64,000 nt of DNA from Citricoccus zhacaiensis (GTDB lineage Bacteria > Actinomycetota > Actinomycetes > Actinomycetales > Micrococcaceae). This document shows positions 26,269 to 33,822 of this stretch, one piece after another (position 1 is the first letter of the stretch; each line of letters opens with the position of its first letter). The notes below the pieces were generated by a model. That model searched no databases. It saw only the letters and a program-made list of their open reading frames with translations, and was not told the origin of the DNA. The stretch spans positions 62,001-126,000 of the forward strand of contig NZ_BMLQ01000002.1 in NCBI RefSeq assembly GCF_014645315.1, written 5' to 3'. The position numbers were made by a program, and so were the translations under genes.

Positions 26269-26861
26269 GCTCCCACCCCCAAACAGTCCTGTAGTCGTTG
26301 GAGCGCACTGCGCATCCGAGATTTCACGGTGGCCAATTTGGCCCCGAGTCGTTCAGCGACCTGCCGGTAGGTCAGTCCGCCGTAGTAGGCCTGCGTCACG
26401 GCCTCGTACTCCAGGCCGGTCAGCGTGCCGAGGCATTCCGTCACGCGGCCTCGGTCCTCCGCCGACTCCACGGCCTCGGTCACGTCATCCCGGTCCCGCT
26501 CGAACGCGGCCACCCCGGCCCGTTCCTCCCGGTCCCGGCCGGATTGAGTGGAACGGATCAGGTCGACGGCCCGGCGATGGGTGATCGAGCAGACCCAGCC
26601 GACCACTGACCCGCGGTCGGGATCGAAGCGCTCAGCCGAGCGCCATACGTCCACGAGGGCCTCCTGCGTGACGTCGGCCGCCAGATCGGCGTCGCGCACG
26701 ATCTTCCGTGCCAGGCCGTAGGCCGAGGGGGCCACGGCATCATAGAAGGCGGCGAAGGCCTCCTGGTCTCCAGTGGCACTGCGCCGGAGCAGGCCCACCA
26801 GGTGGGCGTCCCGCTCGCGCGCAGCACTGCGGCCGGGTCCGGTGCCTGCAGTGCTCGTCAT
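26265..26861 (-). CDS. sigK: ECF sigma factor, SigK type
   Basis: A 198-residue group 4 sigma factor. Region 2 reads AFAAFYDAVAPSAYGLARKIVRDADLAADVTQEALVDVWR with VVGWVCSITHRRAVDLIRS; region 4 reads EYEAVTQAYYGGLTYRQVAERLGAKLATVKSRMRSALQRL. It would direct RNA polymerase to a small envelope or redox stress regulon (as for mycobacterial SigK) once RskA is degraded. It lies within the sulfur region but is transcribed as its own two-gene unit. Confidence 0.93.
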   Translation of the reverse strand: MTSTAGTGPGRSAARERDAHLVGLLRRSATGDQEAFAAFYDAVAPSAYGLARKIVRDADLAADVTQEALVDVWRSAERFDPDRGSVVGWVCSITHRRAVDLIRSTQSGRDREERAGVAAFERDRDDVTEAVESAEDRGRVTECLGTLTGLEYEAVTQAYYGGLTYRQVAERLGAKLATVKSRMRSALQRLQDCLGVGA

Positions 26862-27069
26862 GGCTCCACCCTATCCGGGCGCAGGGCCAGGAACGGCTTA
26901 CCTGTCAGGGGCGTCGCTCAATAGGGGTGGTCTCTTCATCCGCATGGCTCCTCCTGTGTTGGTCCGGTGGTGGCCCGGTGTTGGTCCAGTGGTGATCGGC
27001 CCGGTGTCCTGCTCGGCCGCCGGGTGCTGTCTGGTGTTCGGAGCCGACGGCCCTGCGGATGGGTCGGAT

Positions 27070-28455
27070 TCAGGCCTCGTCGGTGGTGCCGGTCTGGAGG
27101 TAGGGCACCGTGCGGGTCCCGTTGACCTCCCAATCGCCCACCATCCGGGCCATGAACACGGCCGGATCGTGACTGGCGATGGTCCGGGCATTGCGCCAGT
27201 GCCGGTCCAGTTGCAGGTCCGTGCTGGTGGCGGAGGCACCGAGCGTGTCGAAGATCCGCGTGCACGTGTCCAGCACCAGCTTCGGCACCATCACATGAGC
27301 CCGGTGCGCCGTCAGGGCGGCGCGGTGCATCGCCTCGGCCGCGGCGCCATCACCATCCATCCCGACGCCGGCCACGCGCCCGCCCGGCGCACCCTCCGGC
27401 TCCCCGTCCGGCTGTTCCTGCCCGACGCCGGCGAGTGTCAGTGCCGCATCCAGGTCCCGCCCGGCGGCGCGCACGAGCTCCTCGACGGTTGCCTGCTGGG
27501 CGGAGAGCTCGCCGATGATCCCCAGCAGCTGATCGTCCTCGCGCGGGGTCAGCCCACCCCCGGTGTTCGGCGAGCGCCTCCGCCGCCGGGTCTGCTCCAC
27601 GCCATCGCGCAGCGCAGCCCGCCCGATGCCCGCCAGCAAAGCCATCAGGGTGGACTCGTGGTGCAGCGGAACCGGCCCGTCGGCGGGCGGCAACGCCAGC
27701 AGCTCCTCGACGCCGGCCCCGTGGAACTCCATGGTCCCCGTCCCGGTGAGGCGTTGGCCGAAGCCGTCCCAGTCGTCCTTCACGGTGATCCGCGGTTGCC
27801 GCACCCGCACCACGGCGAGCGCGACGTCGGCCCGCTGGGAGCCGCCCCGGCCGCCCGAGCCGGCGGCCGGCGTCGTGCCCCGGGATGTGGTGGCACGGGG
27901 CAGGACCTTGCGCCGGAGGGCACGGGAGACGCTGGGGTCCAGCCGGACGGTGGCCAGCGCCCACGTGGAGAAGATGCTGCCGGTGGTGTAGTACTTGCTG
28001 CCGTTGATCAGCAACTGCCCCGCCTCGTCCTGGGACACGGTGGTCCCGAGCCCGCCGAGCGGTGCGTCGCGTCCCTCGGACAGGGCGCTGCCGGCCACCT
28101 CTCCCTCGACCACGCGCCGCAGCCAGCGGTCGCGGACGGTGCGGCCGGGCTGGGCCAGCACATGCTGGACGAAGCTGAGGTGGCTGCGCATCAGGTGCGC
28201 GGTGTTGGCGTCCACGGCGGCGAGATCCATCAGCAGCCGGAAGGCATCCTCCTGGCTCGCCCCCGCTCCCCCGGCGGATTCCGGGACGCTGAGGGCGCCC
28301 AGACCCTGTTCGCGGAGCTGTTCGAAGGCCGCGAAGGGCAGGTGGCGGCCGGCCTCCCGGGGCAGCTCCCCCTGTGCCACCTCGGCGAAGGCCGGGGCAA
28401 AACGGGCGGACAGGGCGGTGTAGCGGGAGGTGCAGCAGGACGGCAAGGTCGTCAT
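27070..28455 (-). CDS. DszC/SfnB-type flavin monooxygenase (acyl-CoA dehydrogenase fold), copy 1
   Basis: A 461-residue protein with the acyl-CoA dehydrogenase fold used by DszC (dibenzothiophene monooxygenase) and SfnB. Conserved pieces: ALSVPESAGGAGASQEDAFRLLMDLA, INGSKYYTTGSIFSTWAL, VKDDWDGFGQRLTGTGTMEF and the C-terminal GASATSTDLQLDRHWRNARTIASHDP. Two Gly/Arg-rich inserts (around residues 175-195 and 340-365) are absent from the copy at 53403-54710. It probably oxidises a sulfur atom with reduced flavin and O2. ATG 28455 lies 11 bases after a SAM-I riboswitch, with no room for an expression platform between them. Confidence 0.87.
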   Translation of the reverse strand: MTTLPSCCTSRYTALSARFAPAFAEVAQGELPREAGRHLPFAAFEQLREQGLGALSVPESAGGAGASQEDAFRLLMDLAAVDANTAHLMRSHLSFVQHVLAQPGRTVRDRWLRRVVEGEVAGSALSEGRDAPLGGLGTTVSQDEAGQLLINGSKYYTTGSIFSTWALATVRLDPSVSRALRRKVLPRATTSRGTTPAAGSGGRGGSQRADVALAVVRVRQPRITVKDDWDGFGQRLTGTGTMEFHGAGVEELLALPPADGPVPLHHESTLMALLAGIGRAALRDGVEQTRRRRRSPNTGGGLTPREDDQLLGIIGELSAQQATVEELVRAAGRDLDAALTLAGVGQEQPDGEPEGAPGGRVAGVGMDGDGAAAEAMHRAALTAHRAHVMVPKLVLDTCTRIFDTLGASATSTDLQLDRHWRNARTIASHDPAVFMARMVGDWEVNGTRTVPYLQTGTTDEA

Positions 28456-28465
28456 GAGAAAGGCT

Positions 28466-28552
28466 CCATCGGTCCTGGCGGTAGCACCCTGGCCCCTGAC
28501 GGGCGGGTTGCTGCGGCGTCGTCGAGCCAGATCTCTCGGCCGCTCTGGATGG
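28466..28552 (-). promoter_or_regulatory. SAM-I riboswitch overlapping the ribosome-binding site of the DszC-like gene
   Basis: The same conserved S-box segments as at 25244-25329 (GAGAGATCTGGCT, GACGCCGCAGCAACC, GGTGCTACCGCCAG) with P1 arms CCATC/GATGG. The only purine-rich site, GGAG, shares its GG with the 3' strand of P1 and lies 9 bases before the ATG. SAM-stabilised P1 would directly hide it. Confidence 0.92.
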
Positions 28553-28567
28553 TGGTCACTCCCATCA

Positions 28568-28585
28568 GACCATCTGGCGATGGTC
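28568..28585. promoter_or_regulatory. Perfect palindrome upstream of the SAM-I riboswitch
   Basis: GACCATC and GATGGTC (7 bp each, 4-base spacer), 16 bases upstream of the riboswitch start. It could be an operator in the promoter of the DszC-like gene. Symmetry is seen; function is inferred. Confidence 0.3.
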
Positions 28586-28670
28586 CGGGTCCAATGCGAG
28601 GTTCGCGGGTAGACCAGAGTGCCGTGGCTTCTTCTGACCCCTCGGGGCCCAGCTGTGGGGTGGGCGGCCC

Positions 28671-29621
28671 CTACTGTTCGGAGACCGGGGTCAAGACGCC
28701 GGCGACTAGCGGGTTGTCCGTGGTCTCCAGGTACTCCTCGAACCGGGGGTCGGAGAAGATCTCGACGAGCTTGCGGGTCTCCGGGGTGTCCTTGAACTCG
28801 GTCCCCACGATCAGCCAGGAGGCGTAGGTCCGGGGCGGGTCCGGGAACAGGATGCCCTTGTCCCGGCCGATCTTGCCGGCGTCGAAGATGTTGGTGTAGC
28901 CGAGGGCGGCGTCCACCGAGTCCAAGGTCCGGGCCATGGACAACAGGTCGATCTCGGTGAAGTCGAAACGGCGAGGGTTCTCCACCACGTCCTTGAGCTG
29001 GGCGGTGCGCGGCTCGATGTCCGGGTCCAGCCCGATCAGGCCCTCGCGCTCCAACAGCCACAGCGCCTGGCCCTGGTTGGCCAGGTCTGTGGGCACGGCC
29101 ACGGTGGCGCCGTCCGGCAGGTCCTCCACGTCGTCATATCGGGTGGAGTACAGGCCGAAGGCCCACTGGTAGATCTCCACCGTGGTGGACAGGTCGAAGT
29201 CGTTACCCTCCGCCACCTGCTTCATGTACCACTGGTGCTCGAAGATCGTGGCGTCCACCTGGCCCTCGGCCACGGCCCGGTTGGCCTGGACCGGGTCCGC
29301 GATGCCCACCGCCTCGATCTCGACGCCGTAGTCGGGCGCGATCTCCTCGGCCACGAACTCGACCAGGCTCTCCTCCCCGGCCATGGCCGGTTCGTAGTGC
29401 ACCTTCAGCGGGCGGGTGATCTCGGCCTCGCCGCCGGCGGCCACGGCCGGCCGGTTGGACTGCTGGATCACCACGAGGCCCAGCGCCAGGGCGACCACCG
29501 TGGCGATGGCGGCCAGGGACCAAGGCAGGGAGGTGCGTGACTTCCGCAGGGTGAAGCCGTGGTCGTGTCCGGCCGTCGTGTTCTCGCCGGTCGTCGCCGG
29601 GGTCTTCTTCTCGGGGTTCAT
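28671..29621 (-). CDS. metQ: MetQ/NlpA-family substrate-binding protein of methionine ABC importer
   Basis: A 316-residue substrate-binding component. The mature part shows LKVHYEPAMAGEESLVEFVAEEIAPDYGVEIEAVGI, VDATIFEHQWYMKQVAEG, ATVAVPTDLANQGQALWLLEREGLIGL and ALGYTNIFDAGKI, all typical of MetQ. Unlike most MetQ proteins it has no lipobox Cys (no cysteine at all); one N-terminal helix (about 33-52) probably anchors it uncleaved or acts as signal peptide. It is the last gene of the LLM-metN-metI-metQ operon, 30 bases after metI. Ligand could be methionine or a related organosulfur compound. Confidence 0.87.
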   Translation of the reverse strand: MNPEKKTPATTGENTTAGHDHGFTLRKSRTSLPWSLAAIATVVALALGLVVIQQSNRPAVAAGGEAEITRPLKVHYEPAMAGEESLVEFVAEEIAPDYGVEIEAVGIADPVQANRAVAEGQVDATIFEHQWYMKQVAEGNDFDLSTTVEIYQWAFGLYSTRYDDVEDLPDGATVAVPTDLANQGQALWLLEREGLIGLDPDIEPRTAQLKDVVENPRRFDFTEIDLLSMARTLDSVDAALGYTNIFDAGKIGRDKGILFPDPPRTYASWLIVGTEFKDTPETRKLVEIFSDPRFEEYLETTDNPLVAGVLTPVSEQ

Positions 29622-29651
29622 GGGGGTCCTTCGAAAGGGGTGCGGGGCCGC

Positions 29652-30350
29652 TCAGGGCCGGGTCAGCGAACGGGCGATCCGGTCGCCGACGAACTGGACG
29701 AGCTGGACGGTGATAATGAGCAGGATGATCGTGCCGAGCATGACGGTCATGTCGAAGCGCTGGTAGCCGTAGGTCACGGCCAGGAAGCCGATGCCGCCCG
29801 CGCCGATGGTCCCGGCGATGGCCGAGTACTCGATCATCGAGATGGTGTTCAGGGTGACGGCCGAGGCCAGGCCGGGCAGGGCCTCGCGCAGCTGCGTCTG
29901 GCGGATGATCTGCGCCGGGGAGGATCCTGTCACCAGACCGACGGCCATGTTCTCCTGCGGCAGGTCGTTCAGGGTGTTCTGCACGAGCCGGGCGAAGAAC
30001 GGGATGCCGGCGATCGTCATGGGCACCACGGCCGCGGCGATGCCCAGGGTGGTGCCGGTGATCCACCGGGTCAGCGGGATGATGGCCGCCATCAGCACGA
30101 GGAACGGCAGAGAACGGCCCATGTTGACGGCCCAACTGAGCACCCCGTAGGCGCGCTTCTGCGGGAACAGCCCACGCGGGCTCGTGTTGTACAGCAGCAC
30201 GCCGGTGGCGCCGCCGATCACGACGACTAGCACCATGACGATGCCGACCATGGCCCAGGTCTCCCCGTAGGCCGGCAGCAGCAGGGCAGGCAGCTCGGAC
30301 AGAGGGGTGTCGGAGAGCAGGGGCTGCGAGGTGTCCGCGGTCGCGCTCAT
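29652..30350 (-). CDS. metI: Methionine ABC importer permease MetI
   Basis: A 232-residue inner-membrane permease with five or six helices and the EAA-type cytoplasmic loop QLREALPGLASAVTLNTISMIEYSAIAGTIGAGGIG. The N-terminal segment TWAMVGIVMVLVVVIGGATGVLLYNTS is the first helix. It overlaps metN by 4 bases, so assembly with MetN is likely co-translational. Confidence 0.92.
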   Translation of the reverse strand: MSATADTSQPLLSDTPLSELPALLLPAYGETWAMVGIVMVLVVVIGGATGVLLYNTSPRGLFPQKRAYGVLSWAVNMGRSLPFLVLMAAIIPLTRWITGTTLGIAAAVVPMTIAGIPFFARLVQNTLNDLPQENMAVGLVTGSSPAQIIRQTQLREALPGLASAVTLNTISMIEYSAIAGTIGAGGIGFLAVTYGYQRFDMTVMLGTIILLIITVQLVQFVGDRIARSLTRP

Positions 30351-31447
30351 GCCGTCGCCCCCACCGTCGCGCCGGTCTGAATCTGGCCGGCCACCGACAG
30401 CGGCGGCCCGGCCGGGTCTGTCCCCGCGATCGACGTGGTGGTTCCCAAAGGACCCGACCGGCCGGCGTCACTCCTCACGCGGGCGCTGAGCCCGAGCCCG
30501 TTCAGGGCGCCGATGGCGCGCTGGGCCTGCTCGGCACGGACGCCGACGACGGCGCGGCCGAGGGCGGTCGCACCGCGGGCCTCGACGGTGCCGCCGAGCA
30601 GGGCTAGGCGGATCTGGTGGTCCACCGCCACGCGGGTGAACCATTCTGGGTCCACGTCCCCGTCCCGGTAGGCGAGGTCCAGAGCGGTGTCGAAGCCGGC
30701 CGGCAGCGGCAGTGCGGCGATCGGCAGCAGCTGCCCGCCGACGGTGGAGTCTTGGTCCGCGACGAGGGAGGGCAGGGAGCCGTACTCCGCGAGCCGGCCG
30801 TGAGACAGGGAGGCCACCTGGTCGGCGACGTGCCGGACCACGTCCATCTCATGAGTGATGAGGATGATGGAGAGGCCCAGATCGGTGCGTAGGTCCGCGA
30901 GCAGGGACAGGATCTGCGCGGTGGTGTCCGGGTCCAGGCCGGAAGTGGACTCGTCCGAGAGCAGGATTCGGGGCCGCAGGGCCAGCGCTCGGGCGATGCC
31001 CACTCGTTGCTTCTGCCCGCCGGAGAGCTGACCGGGGTAGGCGTTGGCCTTGTGCAGCAGTCCGACGCGGTCCAGCAGCTCGGCCACCCGGTCCTGCATC
31101 TCGTGGTGGACTACCCCGAGATTGCGCAGCGGAAGGGCGATGTTCTCGGCCACGGTGATGCGGCGCAACAGGGCTGAGTGCTGGAAGATTGTGCCGATGG
31201 CGCGGCGGGCGGAGCGCAGTTGGCGGCCCCGGAGCCGGGACAGGTCACTGCCGTCCACCAGGATCTCGCCGCTGGTGGGCTTCTCCAGCAGGGAGATGCA
31301 GTGCGACAGGGTCGTCTTTCCGGCCCCTGAGGGCCCGACCACGGCGGTGATGGAGCCTTCCGGCACGGTCAGGTCAATACCCTTGAGCACCTCGACTGCC
31401 CCCTCGTGCCCCGTGTAGGACTGGTGCAGATCGCGGATCTCGATCAC
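30347..31447 (-). CDS. metN: Methionine ABC importer ATPase MetN
   Basis: A 366-residue ATPase: Walker A GPSGAGKTT near residue 39, signature LSGGQKQRVGIARAL, Walker B ILLSDESTSGLD and the H-loop ILITHEMDVV. The C-terminal ~100 residues include the NIL-type regulatory domain (TVEARGATALGRAVVGVRAE) that binds methionine and slows the transporter. The final ~40 residues are Gly/Pro/Thr-rich and unusual. It overlaps the upstream monooxygenase gene by 4 bases, tying uptake to substrate oxidation. Confidence 0.93.
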   Translation of the reverse strand: MIEIRDLHQSYTGHEGAVEVLKGIDLTVPEGSITAVVGPSGAGKTTLSHCISLLEKPTSGEILVDGSDLSRLRGRQLRSARRAIGTIFQHSALLRRITVAENIALPLRNLGVVHHEMQDRVAELLDRVGLLHKANAYPGQLSGGQKQRVGIARALALRPRILLSDESTSGLDPDTTAQILSLLADLRTDLGLSIILITHEMDVVRHVADQVASLSHGRLAEYGSLPSLVADQDSTVGGQLLPIAALPLPAGFDTALDLAYRDGDVDPEWFTRVAVDHQIRLALLGGTVEARGATALGRAVVGVRAEQAQRAIGALNGLGLSARVRSDAGRSGPLGTTTSIAGTDPAGPPLSVAGQIQTGATVGATA

Positions 31448-32868
31448 AGCGCACCGCCGTCACGGGTGCCGGCCGCTGCCAGCCGGAAGCCAGCGCCGCG
31501 ATGGTTCTCCGGCAACCGGTCCCCGCGGCCGAACAGCTTGTGGCGCAGGGTGCCTGACTCGTACTCGGCGGGGTAGGCACCGCGGGCCTGGAGCTCGGGG
31601 ACCACGTGCTCCACGACGTCCTCGAAGCTTCCCGGGGAGATCGCGTAGGCCAGGTTGAAGCCGTCCACGTCCGTCTCCTCGGCCCATTCCTGCAGCTGGT
31701 CGGCGACCTGCTCGCCGGACCCGACGAATACCGGGCCGAAGCCGCCGATGCCGACCCATTCGGCGAGTCGGCGGATGGTCCAGGGCTCCCCGTCGTCGAG
31801 GGCGTTGGCACCGCCCGAGCGGAAGGTCTCGACGGCGGACTGCACCGCGTTGGTCTGCACGTCCTGACCGATCACATCGTCCAGGCCGTACTGCGAGAAG
31901 TCGATGCCCATCCACCCGGACAACAGTGCGAGGGCACCACGGTGGTCCACGTAACGGACGTAGTCGGCGTGTTTGGCGCGGGCCGCCCCCTCGTCCGGAC
32001 CGGTGATGACGGTTGCAAGGTTGAAGATCCTGATGTCCTTCGCGTCACGGCCGGCCTCCACGGCGGCAGCACGGATCCTGGTCACGGCCTGGGCCAGCTT
32101 GTCCCGGCTGGGGGCGGAGACGAAGGCGCATTCGGCGTTCTGCCCGGCGAAGGCCAGGCCGCGCGGCGATGTGCCGGCTTGGTAGACCACGGGGGTGCGC
32201 TGGGGGCTCGGCTCCGTCAGGGCGATGCCCGGCACCGAGAAGTAGGTCCCCTGATGGCCGATCTCGTGCACCCTGGCCGGGTCCGTGTAGACGCAACCGT
32301 CCCGGTCCCGGACCACGGCGTCCTCGTCCCAGGAGCCCTCCAGCAGCTTGTAGACGACCTCGAGGTATTCGTCTGCGTGGTCGTAGCGCTCGTCATGGGC
32401 CAGCTGGTCCTGGCTGCCCATGTTGCGGGCAGCCGAGGGCAGGTAGCCGGTGACCACGTTCCAACCGACCCGCCCGCCCGTGAGATGGTCCAGAGTGGCC
32501 AGGCGGCGGGCGAAGGGATAGGGATGCTCGTAGGCGGTTCCTGCGGTGATGCCGAAACCGAGGTGTTCGGTCACCGCGGCCATGGCGCTGACGAGCAGCA
32601 TCGGGTCGTTGACAGGGACCTGGGTGCCGGCGGTGAGAGTGGCCTCGTTGGAGCCTCCGTACACGTCATAGGTGCCAAGCACGTCGGCGATGAACAGGCC
32701 GTCGAAGCGGCCGCGTTCGGCGACCTGGGCAAGATGCGTCCAGTAGCCGATCGTGTTGTAGTCACTGGAGCGGTCCTCCGGGTGGCGCCACAGCCCCGGG
32801 GACTGGTGGCCCACGCAGTTCATGTCAAAGGCGTTGAACCGGATCCGGCGCGGGGCGCGTTCGAGCAT
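31444..32868 (-). CDS. FMN-dependent monooxygenase, NtaA/SnaA/DmoA type (copy 2)
   Basis: A 474-residue LLM flavin monooxygenase, closely similar to the copy at 23773-25230 through its whole length (IRFNAFDMNCVGHQSPGLWRH; ARRLATLDHLTGGRVGWNVVTGYLPSAARNMG; VDGFNLAYAISPGSFEDVVE). It leads the operon with metN, metI and metQ and is preceded by a SAM-I riboswitch. The arrangement suggests that MetNIQ imports a sulfur compound which this enzyme cleaves to sulfite or a simple thiol for assimilation. GGAAGGA precedes the ATG. Confidence 0.92.
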   Translation of the reverse strand: MLERAPRRIRFNAFDMNCVGHQSPGLWRHPEDRSSDYNTIGYWTHLAQVAERGRFDGLFIADVLGTYDVYGGSNEATLTAGTQVPVNDPMLLVSAMAAVTEHLGFGITAGTAYEHPYPFARRLATLDHLTGGRVGWNVVTGYLPSAARNMGSQDQLAHDERYDHADEYLEVVYKLLEGSWDEDAVVRDRDGCVYTDPARVHEIGHQGTYFSVPGIALTEPSPQRTPVVYQAGTSPRGLAFAGQNAECAFVSAPSRDKLAQAVTRIRAAAVEAGRDAKDIRIFNLATVITGPDEGAARAKHADYVRYVDHRGALALLSGWMGIDFSQYGLDDVIGQDVQTNAVQSAVETFRSGGANALDDGEPWTIRRLAEWVGIGGFGPVFVGSGEQVADQLQEWAEETDVDGFNLAYAISPGSFEDVVEHVVPELQARGAYPAEYESGTLRHKLFGRGDRLPENHRGAGFRLAAAGTRDGGAL

Positions 32869-32884
32869 CAGAATGCACGTCCTT

Positions 32885-32970
32885 CCATCGGTCCTGGCGG
32901 TAGCACCCGCTCCTGCGACAGGGGGTTGCTGCGGCGTCGTCGAGCCAGATCTCTCGGCCGCTCTGGATGG
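32885..32970 (-). promoter_or_regulatory. SAM-I riboswitch upstream of the monooxygenase-metNIQ operon
   Basis: Minus-strand S-box core with P1 arms CCATC/GATGG and the conserved GAGAGATCTGGCTCGACGAC, GCCGCAGCAACC and GGTGCTACCGCCAG segments. The ribosome-binding site GGAAGGA follows P1 at once; the ATG is 17 bases after P1. It would turn the four-gene operon down when SAM is plentiful. Confidence 0.93.
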
Positions 32971-33159
32971 GTCCCTCCCAGGTGACCAGATGGCGCGGGA
33001 GACGAACTAATCCGGAGTCACATTCCGACCCTTGGTGCCGTCGGATCGCTGCGGGCCCGGATCTGACGGCAAGAGCCCTCGAATAAGACGTCACATGACG
33101 CGGCGTGTGGATGAGTGGCCGGTCCTGCCCCCACCTGATGTTCGTGTGAGGGTTCTACA

Positions 33160-33822
33160 ATGACGGCCGTGTCCTCTTCTGAGCCTGTCCGAGAACCGTC
33201 CCGAGCACCCTCCCGATTCAGCGAGACGCCCCTCGACTCCGAGTCGAAGACCCTCCGCGCCGCCGGAACGTGGACCGGTCAGCAACAGACGCGGGTGAGC
33301 CTCCGCGAGTTCGAGTTCACGGTGGACGAGCCCGAGGCGGTGGGCGGCCGCAATCAGGGCCCCACCCCCATGGAGTACCTGGCCGGGGCGGTGGATGCCT
33401 GCATCACCGTGACCGCGGAGCAGGTGGCAGCCCGGCGCGGCCTGGAGCTGACCGGGATCAACACCTATTCGCTCGCCCGGCAGGACCGCCGCGGCCTGGC
33501 CGGCACCGCGGACGTCCAGCCCTACTTCCACCGTTACCGGCTGCAGCTGGCCATCGGCACCCCGGAGACGGACGCCACGGCCCTGCGGGACTTCGCGGCC
33601 GCCGTCGAGCACTCCTGCCCCGCCGTGAACCTGCTGCGGGACGCGGGCGCAGGCTTGACCGTGGCCTGGACCTTCGCCGGGCGGACCGTGGACCATGATG
33701 CCGAGGCCGCCTGCAACCAGGCCCTCGGCTACCAGCCGCGGATCGGCCCCGTGGACGCCCCGGAACCCGTGTTCACCTGCGAGAACGCCGACGCCGGCCG
33801 GGCACCTGAGGCGGACGCGTGA
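33160..33822 (+). CDS. OsmC-family peroxiredoxin-like protein
   Basis: A 220-residue OsmC/Ohr-family protein. The two redox cysteines are in GAVDACITVTAEQ and VEHSCPAVNLLRD; the GPTPMEYLAGA segment is typical of the family. Such enzymes reduce organic hydroperoxides through a Cys-Cys pair. There is a ~35-residue disordered N-terminal extension and a C-terminal tail with an extra Cys (FTCENADAG). It is divergent from the riboswitch-controlled operon and overlaps the symporter gene by 4 bases (GTGA). Confidence 0.87.
   Translation: MTAVSSSEPVREPSRAPSRFSETPLDSESKTLRAAGTWTGQQQTRVSLREFEFTVDEPEAVGGRNQGPTPMEYLAGAVDACITVTAEQVAARRGLELTGINTYSLARQDRRGLAGTADVQPYFHRYRLQLAIGTPETDATALRDFAAAVEHSCPAVNLLRDAGAGLTVAWTFAGRTVDHDAEAACNQALGYQPRIGPVDAPEPVFTCENADAGRAPEADA

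Noticed and set aside
26862-27069. Imperfect GGTCC(G/A)GTGGT direct repeats upstream of sigK
   Set aside because: Short, degenerate and without regular spacing; could be low-complexity sequence. No gene seen in this stretch.
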